Assembly (NCBI RefSeq): GCF_000767615.3
Contig: NZ_CP009553.3
Coordinates: 1,922,001 to 1,986,000, forward strand
Direction: 5' to 3'
Length of the DNA stretch: 64,000 nt
Origin: Pandoraea pnomenusa
Lineage (GTDB): Bacteria > Pseudomonadota > Gammaproteobacteria > Burkholderiales > Burkholderiaceae
The stretch's first letter is position 1; each line of letters begins with the position of its first letter. The translations under genes and the position numbers were made by a program. Below, piece by piece: positions 21,873-29,981 of the stretch. A model generated the notes under the pieces. It searched no databases, had not been told where the DNA came from, and saw only the letters and a list, made by a program, of their open reading frames with translations.

Positions 21873-23384
21873 TCAGCGCAGACGGATCACGAACGGATCC
21901 TGCATCGCCCCCGAGTAATCGATCACGACGTTCTTCAGACGGGAGAACTCGCGCATCACTTCGAAGCCGCCGCGACGGCCGTAGCCGCTGTGCTTGGTGC
22001 CGCCGTTGGCTGACATGTAAGCCGCCGAGCGATAGGTATTGATCCAGACCGTGCCCGCCTCCACGTCGCGCGCGAAGCGCATGGCGCGGTCGATGTCGCG
22101 CGTCCAGATGCCGGCGGCCAGGCCATACTCCGTGGCATTTGCCAGCCGGATGAGTTCGGCTTCGTCCGAGAACGGCACGACACCGACGACCGGACCGAAG
22201 ATCTCCTCCTGCATGAAGCGCATTTCGTTGCGCGCATGCGTCATGACGGTCGGCTCGTAGTACCAGCCACCGGTGAGATCGTCGCGCGCCGGGCGCTGAC
22301 CGCCGGCGGCCACGCGCGCCCCTTCCTGAATGCCCGAAGCCACGTAGCCCTCGACCTTGTCCAATTGCGCGGCCAGCGCCAGCGGTCCGATGTCGGTGTC
22401 TTCGTGCGTCGGATGCCCCACACGCACCCGACGCGTGCGCTCAACCAGCGCCTCGACGAAACGGTCGTGCACGGACGCCTCGACGAAGCAGCGTGACCCG
22501 GCCACGCATGTCTGACCGGCGGCGGCGAACACGCCCGAGACGACGCCGTTCACGGCGCGCTCGATGTCGACGTCGCCAAACACCACGTGCGGCGACTTAC
22601 CTCCGAGTTCCATCTGACAAGGCACCAGATTTTGCGCAGCGTTGCCGGCAATCTTGCGCCCGGTCACGGTGCTGCCCGTGAAAACGTATTTGGCGATGCC
22701 GGGATGACGCGTCAGCGCGTCGCCGGTGGTCATGCCGTCGCCCGTCACCACGTTCACGACGCCCGGCGGAATACCGGCTTCGATCGCCAGTTCGGCGAGC
22801 GCGAGCGTGGACGCCGTCGCGTGCTCCGATGGCTTCACCACGATGGTGTTGCCAATCGCAAGACAGGGTGCGAGCGTGCCGGTGAGCATCATCAGGGGCG
22901 AGTTCCACGGAATGATCATGCCGACCACGCCAATGGGCTCGCGCGTGTTGAAGTTCAGCGTGTCGAGCTTGTTGACGGGAATGGTGTCGCCTTGCAGCTT
23001 GTCTGCCATGCCCGCGAAATACGAATACGAATCGGGAATCGCCCGCATCTGCGCACGCATTTCCTTGAGCAGCTTGCCGTTGTCGCGGCACTCGATGGCG
23101 GCGAGCGCTTCGGCGTTGGCGAGCACCAGTTCGCCGAGCTTGCGCACGAGCTTGCCACGCTCGGTTTGCGTCATGCGCCGCCAGGCCGGGTTGACGAGCG
23201 CCGCTTGTGCGCAGCGTACGGCGCGGTCGACGTCCACCGCATCGGCCTGCGCGAACTCGTACCAGGGGCGGCCGGTCGTCGGGTCGTAGCTCGGAACGTA
23301 CACGTTGCTATGCGGCGCGGTGAACTGCCCGTCGATAAACAGTTGCTGGCGAGAGCCTTCCAGCGTTTGTACCGTCGTATGCAT
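21873..23384 (-). CDS. NAD(P)-dependent aldehyde dehydrogenase
   Basis: This 503-residue ALDH-superfamily enzyme oxidises an aldehyde to an acid. The cofactor-binding IIPWNSPL and VKPSEHA, the general base E259 in MELGGKSP, and the nucleophile C293 in AAGQTCVAGSR are all intact. The C-terminal substrate-channel region reads WINTYRSAAYMSANGGTKHSGYGR. It follows the flavin reductase by 15 bases and precedes the LLM monooxygenase by about 40, so it is placed to oxidise an aldehyde released when the monooxygenase cleaves a C-N bond. This last statement is inference. Confidence 0.93.
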   Translation of the reverse strand: MHTTVQTLEGSRQQLFIDGQFTAPHSNVYVPSYDPTTGRPWYEFAQADAVDVDRAVRCAQAALVNPAWRRMTQTERGKLVRKLGELVLANAEALAAIECRDNGKLLKEMRAQMRAIPDSYSYFAGMADKLQGDTIPVNKLDTLNFNTREPIGVVGMIIPWNSPLMMLTGTLAPCLAIGNTIVVKPSEHATASTLALAELAIEAGIPPGVVNVVTGDGMTTGDALTRHPGIAKYVFTGSTVTGRKIAGNAAQNLVPCQMELGGKSPHVVFGDVDIERAVNGVVSGVFAAAGQTCVAGSRCFVEASVHDRFVEALVERTRRVRVGHPTHEDTDIGPLALAAQLDKVEGYVASGIQEGARVAAGGQRPARDDLTGGWYYEPTVMTHARNEMRFMQEEIFGPVVGVVPFSDEAELIRLANATEYGLAAGIWTRDIDRAMRFARDVEAGTVWINTYRSAAYMSANGGTKHSGYGRRGGFEVMREFSRLKNVVIDYSGAMQDPFVIRLR

Positions 23385-23399
23385 CAGTTGACTCCAGCG

Positions 23400-24416
23400 T
23401 CAGGCTTGGAAAGGTTGGGTCCACGGCTGTGCATCGCTGACCATTGCGATGCGCCCACCATCGTGAGAATCCATGTAAATGCCGAAGTGTCCTCCGGCGG
23501 TTTCGCGAACGTAGCGACGCACCATCGATCGAATTTCGCGGGACGCGATGTCGTCGTAGGGCAACTGGTCGAACGGGAAGAAGCGGAAGTTCGGCGGCAG
23601 CTCGTCGTGCGAGAGCGGTTGCGCGAGTCGCGCCCGGTACATCAGATAGCCGGGATCGTTCTCGGCGGTGTCGAACACCGAGTAGAGAAAGGTGTCGTGC
23701 GGCACCAGCTCGAGTTCACCGCCACCGGCGAGCGGCAGGCGTCCGCTCGCAAGACGGCGCGGCGCGCTGGGCAGTACCCATCCGCCCTTGCCGTCCTGCG
23801 CGAGCAGCAGGCTTCCGTTCGCGTCGATCAGATAACCGACAATCATGTCGTGCGACGACAGCCAGCCCGGCGGCAACGGATCTTTCACATGGGCGTAGCG
23901 ACCACGGCAGAAGCCGAGCGGCGCGGCCGGGCTGGTACCGAAGGCCTGAATCTGGCCGATCAGGATGGCGTGGTCGCCGGCGTCGACGCGGTTGTGCACA
24001 ATGCAGTCGAACCACGTCAGGCAGTCGGTCAGGACCGGCGCGCCCGTGTGGACGACGTCATGCCCCACCGTCGTGAACTTCTCCGCGGACTTCGATGCGA
24101 ACAGGTTCGACACTTCGGTCTGGCCGTCATGCAGCAGATTGACGGCGAAGTGTTCCGTGCGCTGGAACACCGGGTAGCTCGCCGCACGCTTGCCGATGCA
24201 TACGAGCAACAGCGGCGGGTCGAGCGAGACGGACGTGAAGGAGTTGGCGGTCATGCCGCGCGGGCGGCCTTCTTCGTCACGCGTCGTGACGACGGTCACA
24301 CCGGTCACGAATGTTCCGAGCGCGCGGCGTAGCGCCACCGGGTCGATGGCCGAAATCGCGGGGGCGGTGCCAGCGCCGGCCGCGGGCGTCTGGCGCTGTT
24401 GGGTGACAGCTTGCAT
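23400..24416 (-). CDS. Flavin reductase fused to a Nudix-like C-terminal domain
   Basis: The protein has 338 residues. Residues about 25-185 form a flavin reductase-like split-barrel domain: RRALGTFVTGVTVVTT, GMTANSFTSVSLDPPLLLVC and the C-terminal PLGFCRGRY. It would supply reduced FMN to the LLM monooxygenase. Residues about 190-330 (GYLIDANGSLLLAQDGKGGWVLPSA onward) look like a Nudix fold, but the canonical Nudix box with its REVxEExG core is absent, so it is probably a non-hydrolytic or altered domain. It is the first gene of the leftward operon, immediately downstream of a large palindrome and the pucR-like gene. Confidence 0.82.
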   Translation of the reverse strand: MQAVTQQRQTPAAGAGTAPAISAIDPVALRRALGTFVTGVTVVTTRDEEGRPRGMTANSFTSVSLDPPLLLVCIGKRAASYPVFQRTEHFAVNLLHDGQTEVSNLFASKSAEKFTTVGHDVVHTGAPVLTDCLTWFDCIVHNRVDAGDHAILIGQIQAFGTSPAAPLGFCRGRYAHVKDPLPPGWLSSHDMIVGYLIDANGSLLLAQDGKGGWVLPSAPRRLASGRLPLAGGGELELVPHDTFLYSVFDTAENDPGYLMYRARLAQPLSHDELPPNFRFFPFDQLPYDDIASREIRSMVRRYVRETAGGHFGIYMDSHDGGRIAMVSDAQPWTQPFQA

Positions 24417-24419
24417 GTC

Positions 24420-24453
24420 GTTGACCTCGAAACGTCATTACGTTGAGGTCAAC
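24420..24453. promoter_or_regulatory. Palindromic operator candidate before the flavin reductase gene
   Basis: GTTGACCTC at 24420-24428 is mirrored by GAGGTCAAC at 24445-24453, and inside lies AACGT (24431-24435) mirrored by ACGTT (24440-24444). The site starts four bases before the ATG of the flavin reductase and lies in the 93-base gap behind the regulator gene. It could be an operator for the whole leftward operon. It has no T run, so a terminator is unlikely. Confidence 0.55.
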
Positions 24454-24509
24454 GATATGCGAGGACTTTTTTGTCGGCTTCCGTCGAATCGCAGGAGACG
24501 CGAAGTGGT

Positions 24510-26450
24510 TTACTCTCGATTGCGCGGCAGGGTTTTCATGGATGCGCTCGCCACACGCCCGCCGGCATGCACGCTCGACGCGGCCTGCATGGCTTTTGAC
24601 TTCGCCCCTTCGGTGGATGGCGCCGCCCCAGGTGTGACGGGAGCCGCGCGCTTCGTGAGCGCGTGCAGATGAATGGCAAGCTCCACCGCGAAGCGGCGCT
24701 CCGGTGTCTCCACGTCGATGCCGAACAACTCCTGAATGCGGGCGAGGCGGTACCGCAGCGTGGTGACGTGCAGTCCCATCGCGTCGGCGCACGGCTGACT
24801 GCGGCAGCCGGAGCGTACGTATTCCGTCAGCGTGTCGAGGTACGGCGATCCCGACTGTCGGTCGTGTTCGACGAGCTTGCCGATGGTGCCTTCCACAAAA
24901 CCGTGGACGTCGGACGAATCGGCCGCTCCCATGAGCATCGGCAGGGGGCCCAGGCCCGGCATGTCCAGCGGGCCGCTGCGACCAAACTTGCGCGCCACGC
25001 GAATCATGCGCCAGCAACGCTCCCATTCGCGCGCGAGCGGCTCCAGCCCTTCGCAGAGATCGCTCATCACGATGATAGGCTCGCGTCCCAGGGACCGTGC
25101 CAGCGCCTCGCTCATGCGCCTGGCGAGGCGGGCGAGTGCGGTGGCGTCTGCCGAACCGTCCTGCGGCGCCAGACACACCAGACCGCCTCCGATCGTCACG
25201 ATGTGCATCGGCACATTCAACTGACGGGCAAGCAATTCGACCGTGCTATGGCTCTCCAGCGACAGATGCCCGGCGGCACGGCCCGAGGCCACACTGGTTC
25301 GCTGGTCCGGATAATCGACGACCATCATGCGCAGCGGCGCATCGAGGGCGACGCCGAGATGGCGGGCGCGGCTAATCAAATCGCCTTCATCTCGCCAGCG
25401 GCGCTCCACAATCTCGAAGAACAACTCGGTGAGCGTGCGTGTCTCGAACCGGAACCGCACCACGCTGCGCATCAGTTGAACGCTCAGCGCAAAGCGGGCG
25501 CTCTCCAACAGTAACTGCTGGAGGTCGCTCAGCGCATCGTCGCCGAACGTGAGCAGCGCGCCGACGAGGTCGTCGTCGACCGTCAACGGTTCAATGCCCG
25601 CGCCGACGGTGGCCTGACCGGGGGGACGTCCCAGCGGCACGTCGAGGCGGGTCTGACGGTAGCGTTGCAGGGCGTCGCGCACGTTAGCGCTGAGCTCTCG
25701 CCCCTGTGCGCCGGACAGCCAGCGTGTCCACGCCGCATCGTCCATCAGCGAGGGAACGGGCGACGCCGACGCGTGCCATTGATTGGCGAGGAAGTCGATG
25801 ACGAGCACCGGACGTCCGATCAGATCGCTCAGCGACGACGTCAACTGATCGAACGAGCCGCCGGCGAGCACATCGCCCAGCAACGTGCGTTGCGCTTCGA
25901 GCGTGCGTTGCAGACGCTCATGCGCCATCACCTGCGCGCGCTGCCGGTGAGCCCGCTCCACCGCAATCGCGCCGAGATGCACGACCGTCGCCATGAAGGT
26001 GAGGTCGTCCTCGCCGACGTCGCGCACCTTGCGCGATGCGACCGTCAGCACCATCGGCCGGCCTTCCGTATCGCGCGAGGCCATCGGCAGTACCAGCACC
26101 GTCCGGTAGCCGCGCTCGCGCGCTTCGCGCCGGTAGCCGGGGAATTGCGGGTTCTCCAGCGCATCGCGGATATAGACGGGTTCATTCGTCTGCAAGGCGA
26201 TGAGCGACGGACTGGTCGCCAACTCCCAGCGGTCTTCGACATGCTGCGGCAGCATGCTTGTCTCGAAGCGCGTGATCACCAGCCCGTAGCCATGGGCGAG
26301 ATCGATGCTCATGACGGAGCCGAGATCCCACCCACCTTGCTGCACCGCACCACGCACGAGATCGCGAAACAGTGCGTCGATGTCTTCGTCATTGCTGATC
26401 TGACTGGCGACATGGCGCAATGCCATGAGCCGTTGGTGATGTTCCGGCAT
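24510..26450 (-). CDS. PucR/CdaR-type transcriptional regulator with GAF domain
   Basis: This 646-residue regulator has a GAF-like sensory domain at residues about 10-175 (RHVASQISNDEDIDALF, then PMASRDTEGRPMVL), a middle region of the CdaR GGDEF-like type, and a C-terminal PucR helix-turn-helix (TLTEYVRSGCRSQPCADAMG, then LHVTTLRYRLARIQELF) at about 555-600. Such proteins are usually activators that respond to a pathway substrate. It is divergent from the DUF1185 gene and precedes the flavin reductase operon on the same strand, so it can control both arms. The last 40 residues are low-complexity. The inducer is unknown. Confidence 0.88.
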   Translation of the reverse strand: MPEHHQRLMALRHVASQISNDEDIDALFRDLVRGAVQQGGWDLGSVMSIDLAHGYGLVITRFETSMLPQHVEDRWELATSPSLIALQTNEPVYIRDALENPQFPGYRREARERGYRTVLVLPMASRDTEGRPMVLTVASRKVRDVGEDDLTFMATVVHLGAIAVERAHRQRAQVMAHERLQRTLEAQRTLLGDVLAGGSFDQLTSSLSDLIGRPVLVIDFLANQWHASASPVPSLMDDAAWTRWLSGAQGRELSANVRDALQRYRQTRLDVPLGRPPGQATVGAGIEPLTVDDDLVGALLTFGDDALSDLQQLLLESARFALSVQLMRSVVRFRFETRTLTELFFEIVERRWRDEGDLISRARHLGVALDAPLRMMVVDYPDQRTSVASGRAAGHLSLESHSTVELLARQLNVPMHIVTIGGGLVCLAPQDGSADATALARLARRMSEALARSLGREPIIVMSDLCEGLEPLAREWERCWRMIRVARKFGRSGPLDMPGLGPLPMLMGAADSSDVHGFVEGTIGKLVEHDRQSGSPYLDTLTEYVRSGCRSQPCADAMGLHVTTLRYRLARIQELFGIDVETPERRFAVELAIHLHALTKRAAPVTPGAAPSTEGAKSKAMQAASSVHAGGRVASASMKTLPRNRE

Positions 26451-26489
26451 TGCGTGCCTCCTTTCTCGCCCAAAAAATCTACACCAAAG

Positions 26490-26529
26490 CGTCGGAAGAA
26501 AAAAAACATCTTCCGACGTTCCGGCGGAA
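26490..26529. promoter_or_regulatory. Inverted repeats in the divergent pucR/DUF1185 promoter region
   Basis: CGTCGGAAGA at 26490-26499 pairs with TCTTCCGACG at 26509-26518 around an A-rich nine-base spacer, and TTCCG/CGGAA repeats again at 26519-26529. The block sits 40 bases upstream of the regulator start on one side and 165 before the DUF1185 start on the other. It is a candidate binding site for the regulator. The rest of the 244-base gap shows nothing clear. Confidence 0.5.
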
Positions 26530-26694
26530 GACCGGCCGCTTCGGGCGCAATAGCATGAGTCTCATCGGCAAGCCACGGATGTTTGCCACGTTTTCCCCAG
26601 GCGCCCGGATCGCCGCGGCGCACGTCCTTCGAGCCGCTTCGCCGCACGAGCGGCAGGTGACGGCATCTGTACTGCAGCGCAACAGGAGACACCC

Positions 26695-27297
26695 GTGAAA
26701 CAAGAGCTTCGCAAGATCGCAACGTACGTCGAGACCACCTACCGTGAGGGCGGCAAGGCCGCCGAGACGCCGGTCACGACGGTCGTCGTCGCCGCTGTCA
26801 TTCGCAATCCATGGGCCGGTCAGGGATTCGTCGAGAATCTGCGTCCGGAAATCGTGCGTCTCGCCCCGGAGCTTGGTGCGCTAATGACGCAACGTCTGGT
26901 CGATGTCATCCCAGGGGAGCGCGTGGAGGCATACGGCAAGGCGGCTGTCGTCGGCACGAACGGCGAAATCGAACATGCCTCGGCCATGATTCACACGCTG
27001 CGCTTCGGCAATCTGTTCCGCACCGCCGTGAACGGCACGGCCTTCCTGCCGTTCACCAACACGCGCGTCGGCCCGGGCACGCTGGTGTCGGTGCCGATGA
27101 TTCACAAATCGGAAACGGGCAAGCGTTCCCACTTCATCACGGCGACGTTCCAGATGACGGATGCCCCTGGCCCAGACGAAATTCTGCTGGCGATTGGCGC
27201 GTCCGACGGCGGCCGCGTGCATCCGCGCATCGCCGACCGCTTTAAGGACATGGAAGAGATGGCGAACGACGCCGCCACCGCGGCCACCACAGCCTGA
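26695..27297 (+). CDS. DUF1185 (amino acid synthesis) family protein
   Basis: This 200-residue protein matches Pfam AA_synth/DUF1185: RKIATYVETTYREGG, then TTVVVAAVIRNPWAG, GEIEHASAMIHTLRFGN and MTDAPGPDEILLAIGASDGGRVHPR. Solved family members have a variant chorismate-mutase fold, and their genome context suggested a role in amino-acid metabolism, but no reaction has been proved. It is the first gene of the rightward arm, divergent from the PucR regulator. The ATG-equivalent is a GTG at 26695 after CAGGAGAC. It probably acts on the same compound as the LLM/flavin reductase arm. Confidence 0.85.
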   Translation: MKQELRKIATYVETTYREGGKAAETPVTTVVVAAVIRNPWAGQGFVENLRPEIVRLAPELGALMTQRLVDVIPGERVEAYGKAAVVGTNGEIEHASAMIHTLRFGNLFRTAVNGTAFLPFTNTRVGPGTLVSVPMIHKSETGKRSHFITATFQMTDAPGPDEILLAIGASDGGRVHPRIADRFKDMEEMANDAATAATTA

Positions 27298-27309
27298 ACG
27301 AGCGCCACG

Positions 27310-28254
27310 ATGCCGCCCGTCATTGCCTTCCTTAGCCGGATGTCCGCGGACTATCAACGTCCGTACCTCGACGCCCTGCGCGCCGCGCTGCCCGGCGAGA
27401 TCGTCGCGCCGCTGGCCGAACTGTCGGCGTCGCAGCGCGAGCAGGTGTCCGTTGCCATCGTCGCGAATCCGGATCCCGCGGACTTGACCGCCCTGACGGG
27501 CTTGCGATGGATTCAGAGCCTTTGGGCCGGCGTGGAATCGCTCATCGCGGCGCTCCCGTCGGACAGTCCGCCGATCACGCGACTGATCGATCCCGAGATG
27601 TCGCGCACGATGGCCGAGGCCGTGCTGGCGTGGACCTACTACCTGCAACGCGACATGCCCCGCTACGCGCGTCAGCAAACGCAGCGCGTTTGGTTGCAGC
27701 ACGCCTATCGCAAGCCGTCGCAGACGACGGTGGGATTGCTCGGACTCGGTGAACTCGGGCAGGCGGCCGCGGTGCGATTGCGCGACGCCGGGTTCGTCGT
27801 GCACGGATGGAGTCGTTCGCCGAAGACGCTGGACGGCGTCGAAACGTACGCTCGCGACGACGGCCTGTGCGCGATGCTCTCCGCAAGCGACATCGTCGTC
27901 AGCCTGATTCCGTTGACGGCGCAAACCCGAGGTATGCTGGACGCGGAGCGCCTCGGTCGCATCAAACCGGGTGCCTCGCTCATCAATTTCTCGCGTGGTC
28001 CTGTGATCGTGGCGTCCGACTTGCTCGACGCCCTCGACCGGGGCCACCTCACGCATGCCGTGCTCGACGTGTTCGACGTCGAACCGCTGCCGCTCGATTC
28101 GTCGTTCTGGGACCATCCGCGCGTGACCGTGCTGCCGCACATTTCGGCACCCACGGATCATGAGACGGCAGCGCGAGTGATCGCCGACAACATCCGCGAT
28201 TTTCGCGAAACGGGACGAGTTCCCTGCAACGTCGACCTGACGCGAGGTTATTGA
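27310..28254 (+). CDS. D-isomer-specific 2-hydroxyacid dehydrogenase (GhrA-like)
   Basis: This 314-residue enzyme reversibly reduces a 2-oxoacid using NAD(P)H. The nucleotide-binding motif is GLLGLGELGQAAAVRL near residues 140-155, followed by GWSRSPK, which suggests NADPH preference. The catalytic Arg lies in INFSRGPVI, the Glu in DVFDVEPLP, and the His in VTVLPHISAPT, all as in glyoxylate/hydroxypyruvate reductase A. It starts 12 bases after the DUF1185 gene and its stop lies two bases before the next start, so the three are one operon. The substrate is not known. Confidence 0.9.
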   Translation: MPPVIAFLSRMSADYQRPYLDALRAALPGEIVAPLAELSASQREQVSVAIVANPDPADLTALTGLRWIQSLWAGVESLIAALPSDSPPITRLIDPEMSRTMAEAVLAWTYYLQRDMPRYARQQTQRVWLQHAYRKPSQTTVGLLGLGELGQAAAVRLRDAGFVVHGWSRSPKTLDGVETYARDDGLCAMLSASDIVVSLIPLTAQTRGMLDAERLGRIKPGASLINFSRGPVIVASDLLDALDRGHLTHAVLDVFDVEPLPLDSSFWDHPRVTVLPHISAPTDHETAARVIADNIRDFRETGRVPCNVDLTRGY

Positions 28255-28256
28255 GC

Positions 28257-29306
28257 ATGCATCGCGATCAAGAGGTTCTCGCACTTCCGCCGCGTGTGTA
28301 TCCGACGGTCGATCTTCGTCAGGACGGCGTCCAGCACGGCTTTCTGAAAGTCCCGCACTCCAACGATACGAGTGCGTGGGGCGCCGTGATGGTGCCGATC
28401 ACCGTCATCCGGCGTGACGACGGCCCCGTCGCGCTACTCACCGGCGGCAATCATGGCGACGAGTACGAAGGGCCTATCGTGCTATCGCGACTGGCGAATG
28501 CCCTCAAGACACGCGACGTCACCGGCACCGTCATCATCGTGCCGTTCATGAACACGCCTGCCGTGCATGCGGGAAAACGCACGTCGCCGCTGGACGGTGG
28601 CAACCTGAACCGCGCTTTCCCGGGACGCGCCGACGGCTCGGTCACCGAGCGCGTGGCCGACTATTTCTCACGTTGCCTGCTGCCCATGGCGGACGTCGTG
28701 CTCGACATCCATTCCGGAGGTCGTACGTTGGATTTCCTGCCGTTCGCCGCCATCCACGAACTGAACGACACCGAGCAACAAGCCCGTTGCGACGCCGCGA
28801 TGCAGGCCTTCGGCGCACCCTATTCGCTGCGCATGCGAGATCCCGATGCTCACGGACTTTACGACAATGCGGCGGAATCGCAGGGCAAGGTGTTCGTTAC
28901 GACGGAGCTCGGCGGCGGTGGAACGGCAAGTGCGCGCAACGTCGCAATCGCGCATCGCGGCGTGTACGGCGTGCTCGTGCACGCAGGCATCGTGCCGGCC
29001 GACGTGGCATGGCGCGACGGCGCTGACGCCGCGAGCGAGGCAACGTCGGTACAACTCGCCATGCCTGACGACGACTGCCACCTCACCAGCGAGCACGACG
29101 GGCTGCTTGAAATGCGCCATGACCTCGGCACGATGGTGAAGCGTTGCGACGTCATTGCGCGCGTTCACGACGTGACACGGACGGGCGTCGCACCAGTGGA
29201 GTACCGGGCAAGACGCGATGGCATGCTCATCGGCCGACATTTTCCGGGCCGCGTCGGCATCGGTGACACGCTCTGCGTTCTGGCCGACGTGCTGCCGAGC
29301 GCATAG
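28257..29306 (+). CDS. M14-family succinylglutamate desuccinylase/aspartoacylase-like deacylase (DoeB-like)
   Basis: This 349-residue zinc hydrolase shows the metal-binding GGNHGDEYEG (His and Glu) and DIHSGG (third ligand His), with the catalytic Glu region TTELGGGGTASA further on. The pattern fits the DoeB group, which removes the acetyl group from N-acetyl-2,4-diaminobutyrate in ectoine breakdown, and other N-acyl amino acid deacylases. The following Lrp/AsnC, dehydrogenase and aminotransferase genes echo the doe gene set, but the ectoine ring hydrolase DoeA is missing, so the substrate is uncertain. The ATG at 28257 follows the previous stop by two bases. Confidence 0.85.
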   Translation: MHRDQEVLALPPRVYPTVDLRQDGVQHGFLKVPHSNDTSAWGAVMVPITVIRRDDGPVALLTGGNHGDEYEGPIVLSRLANALKTRDVTGTVIIVPFMNTPAVHAGKRTSPLDGGNLNRAFPGRADGSVTERVADYFSRCLLPMADVVLDIHSGGRTLDFLPFAAIHELNDTEQQARCDAAMQAFGAPYSLRMRDPDAHGLYDNAAESQGKVFVTTELGGGGTASARNVAIAHRGVYGVLVHAGIVPADVAWRDGADAASEATSVQLAMPDDDCHLTSEHDGLLEMRHDLGTMVKRCDVIARVHDVTRTGVAPVEYRARRDGMLIGRHFPGRVGIGDTLCVLADVLPSA

Positions 29307-29358
29307 CGTCAGCGACTCGCGTACGCCTCAGCCCTCTCTTTAAAAAGCGTTCCCTCCC

Positions 29359-29838
29359 ATGGTGAAACTCGACCGTTTCGACATCGCCATCCTCAGTGTG
29401 CTGGCCCGTGAAGGCCGCATCACCAAATCGCGTCTGGCCGAGCGGATCCACCTGTCCGTTTCGCCCACGTGGGAGCGCGTGCAGCGACTCGAAGCGGCGG
29501 GGGTGATTCGTGGCTATCGCGCCGACGTCGACTGGAGCGGCGTGATGCACGTCAGCCGTATCATCGTCGAGATCACGCTCGCGCGGCACACCGCGCATGA
29601 CATGAACCGCTTCGAGGCGCGCCTGTGCGACGCCCCCGAGGTCGTGCAATGCCACGCCACAGGTGGCGGTGTCGATTACATCGTTCACGTACTCGCGCGC
29701 GACATCGATCATTACCAGCGTTTCATCGACGGCCTGCTGATGGCGGACTTGGGCATCGAGCGCTACTTCACCTACGTCGTTACCAAAGTCGTCAAAGTCC
29801 AGGCGCACGCAGTTCCGGGCTGGGTCGACGCCGACTGA
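29359..29838 (+). CDS. Lrp/AsnC family transcriptional regulator (DoeX-like)
   Basis: This 159-residue regulator has an N-terminal winged helix-turn-helix (LDRFDIAILSVLAREGRITKS, then LAERIHLSVSPTWERVQRLEAAGVI) and a C-terminal RAM domain (IIVEITLARHTAHDMNRFE to YVVTKVV) that senses an amino acid-like effector. It lies between the deacylase and the dehydrogenase/aminotransferase block and probably controls one or both. An Lrp-type regulator also sits in ectoine degradation clusters (DoeX). Confidence 0.88.
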   Translation: MVKLDRFDIAILSVLAREGRITKSRLAERIHLSVSPTWERVQRLEAAGVIRGYRADVDWSGVMHVSRIIVEITLARHTAHDMNRFEARLCDAPEVVQCHATGGGVDYIVHVLARDIDHYQRFIDGLLMADLGIERYFTYVVTKVVKVQAHAVPGWVDAD

Positions 29839-29981
29839 TCGCGGTCCGCGAAATCTTTCTCGCCAGGCACGGCTAAATCAGAAGAAAACCGACGTCCGCA
29901 CGATCGGAACAGAAAAAACAGCGGGCCGTCGCCACCGACAATCGCTTCATGACGAACGAACGCCATGTCAGGAGTTTGCCG

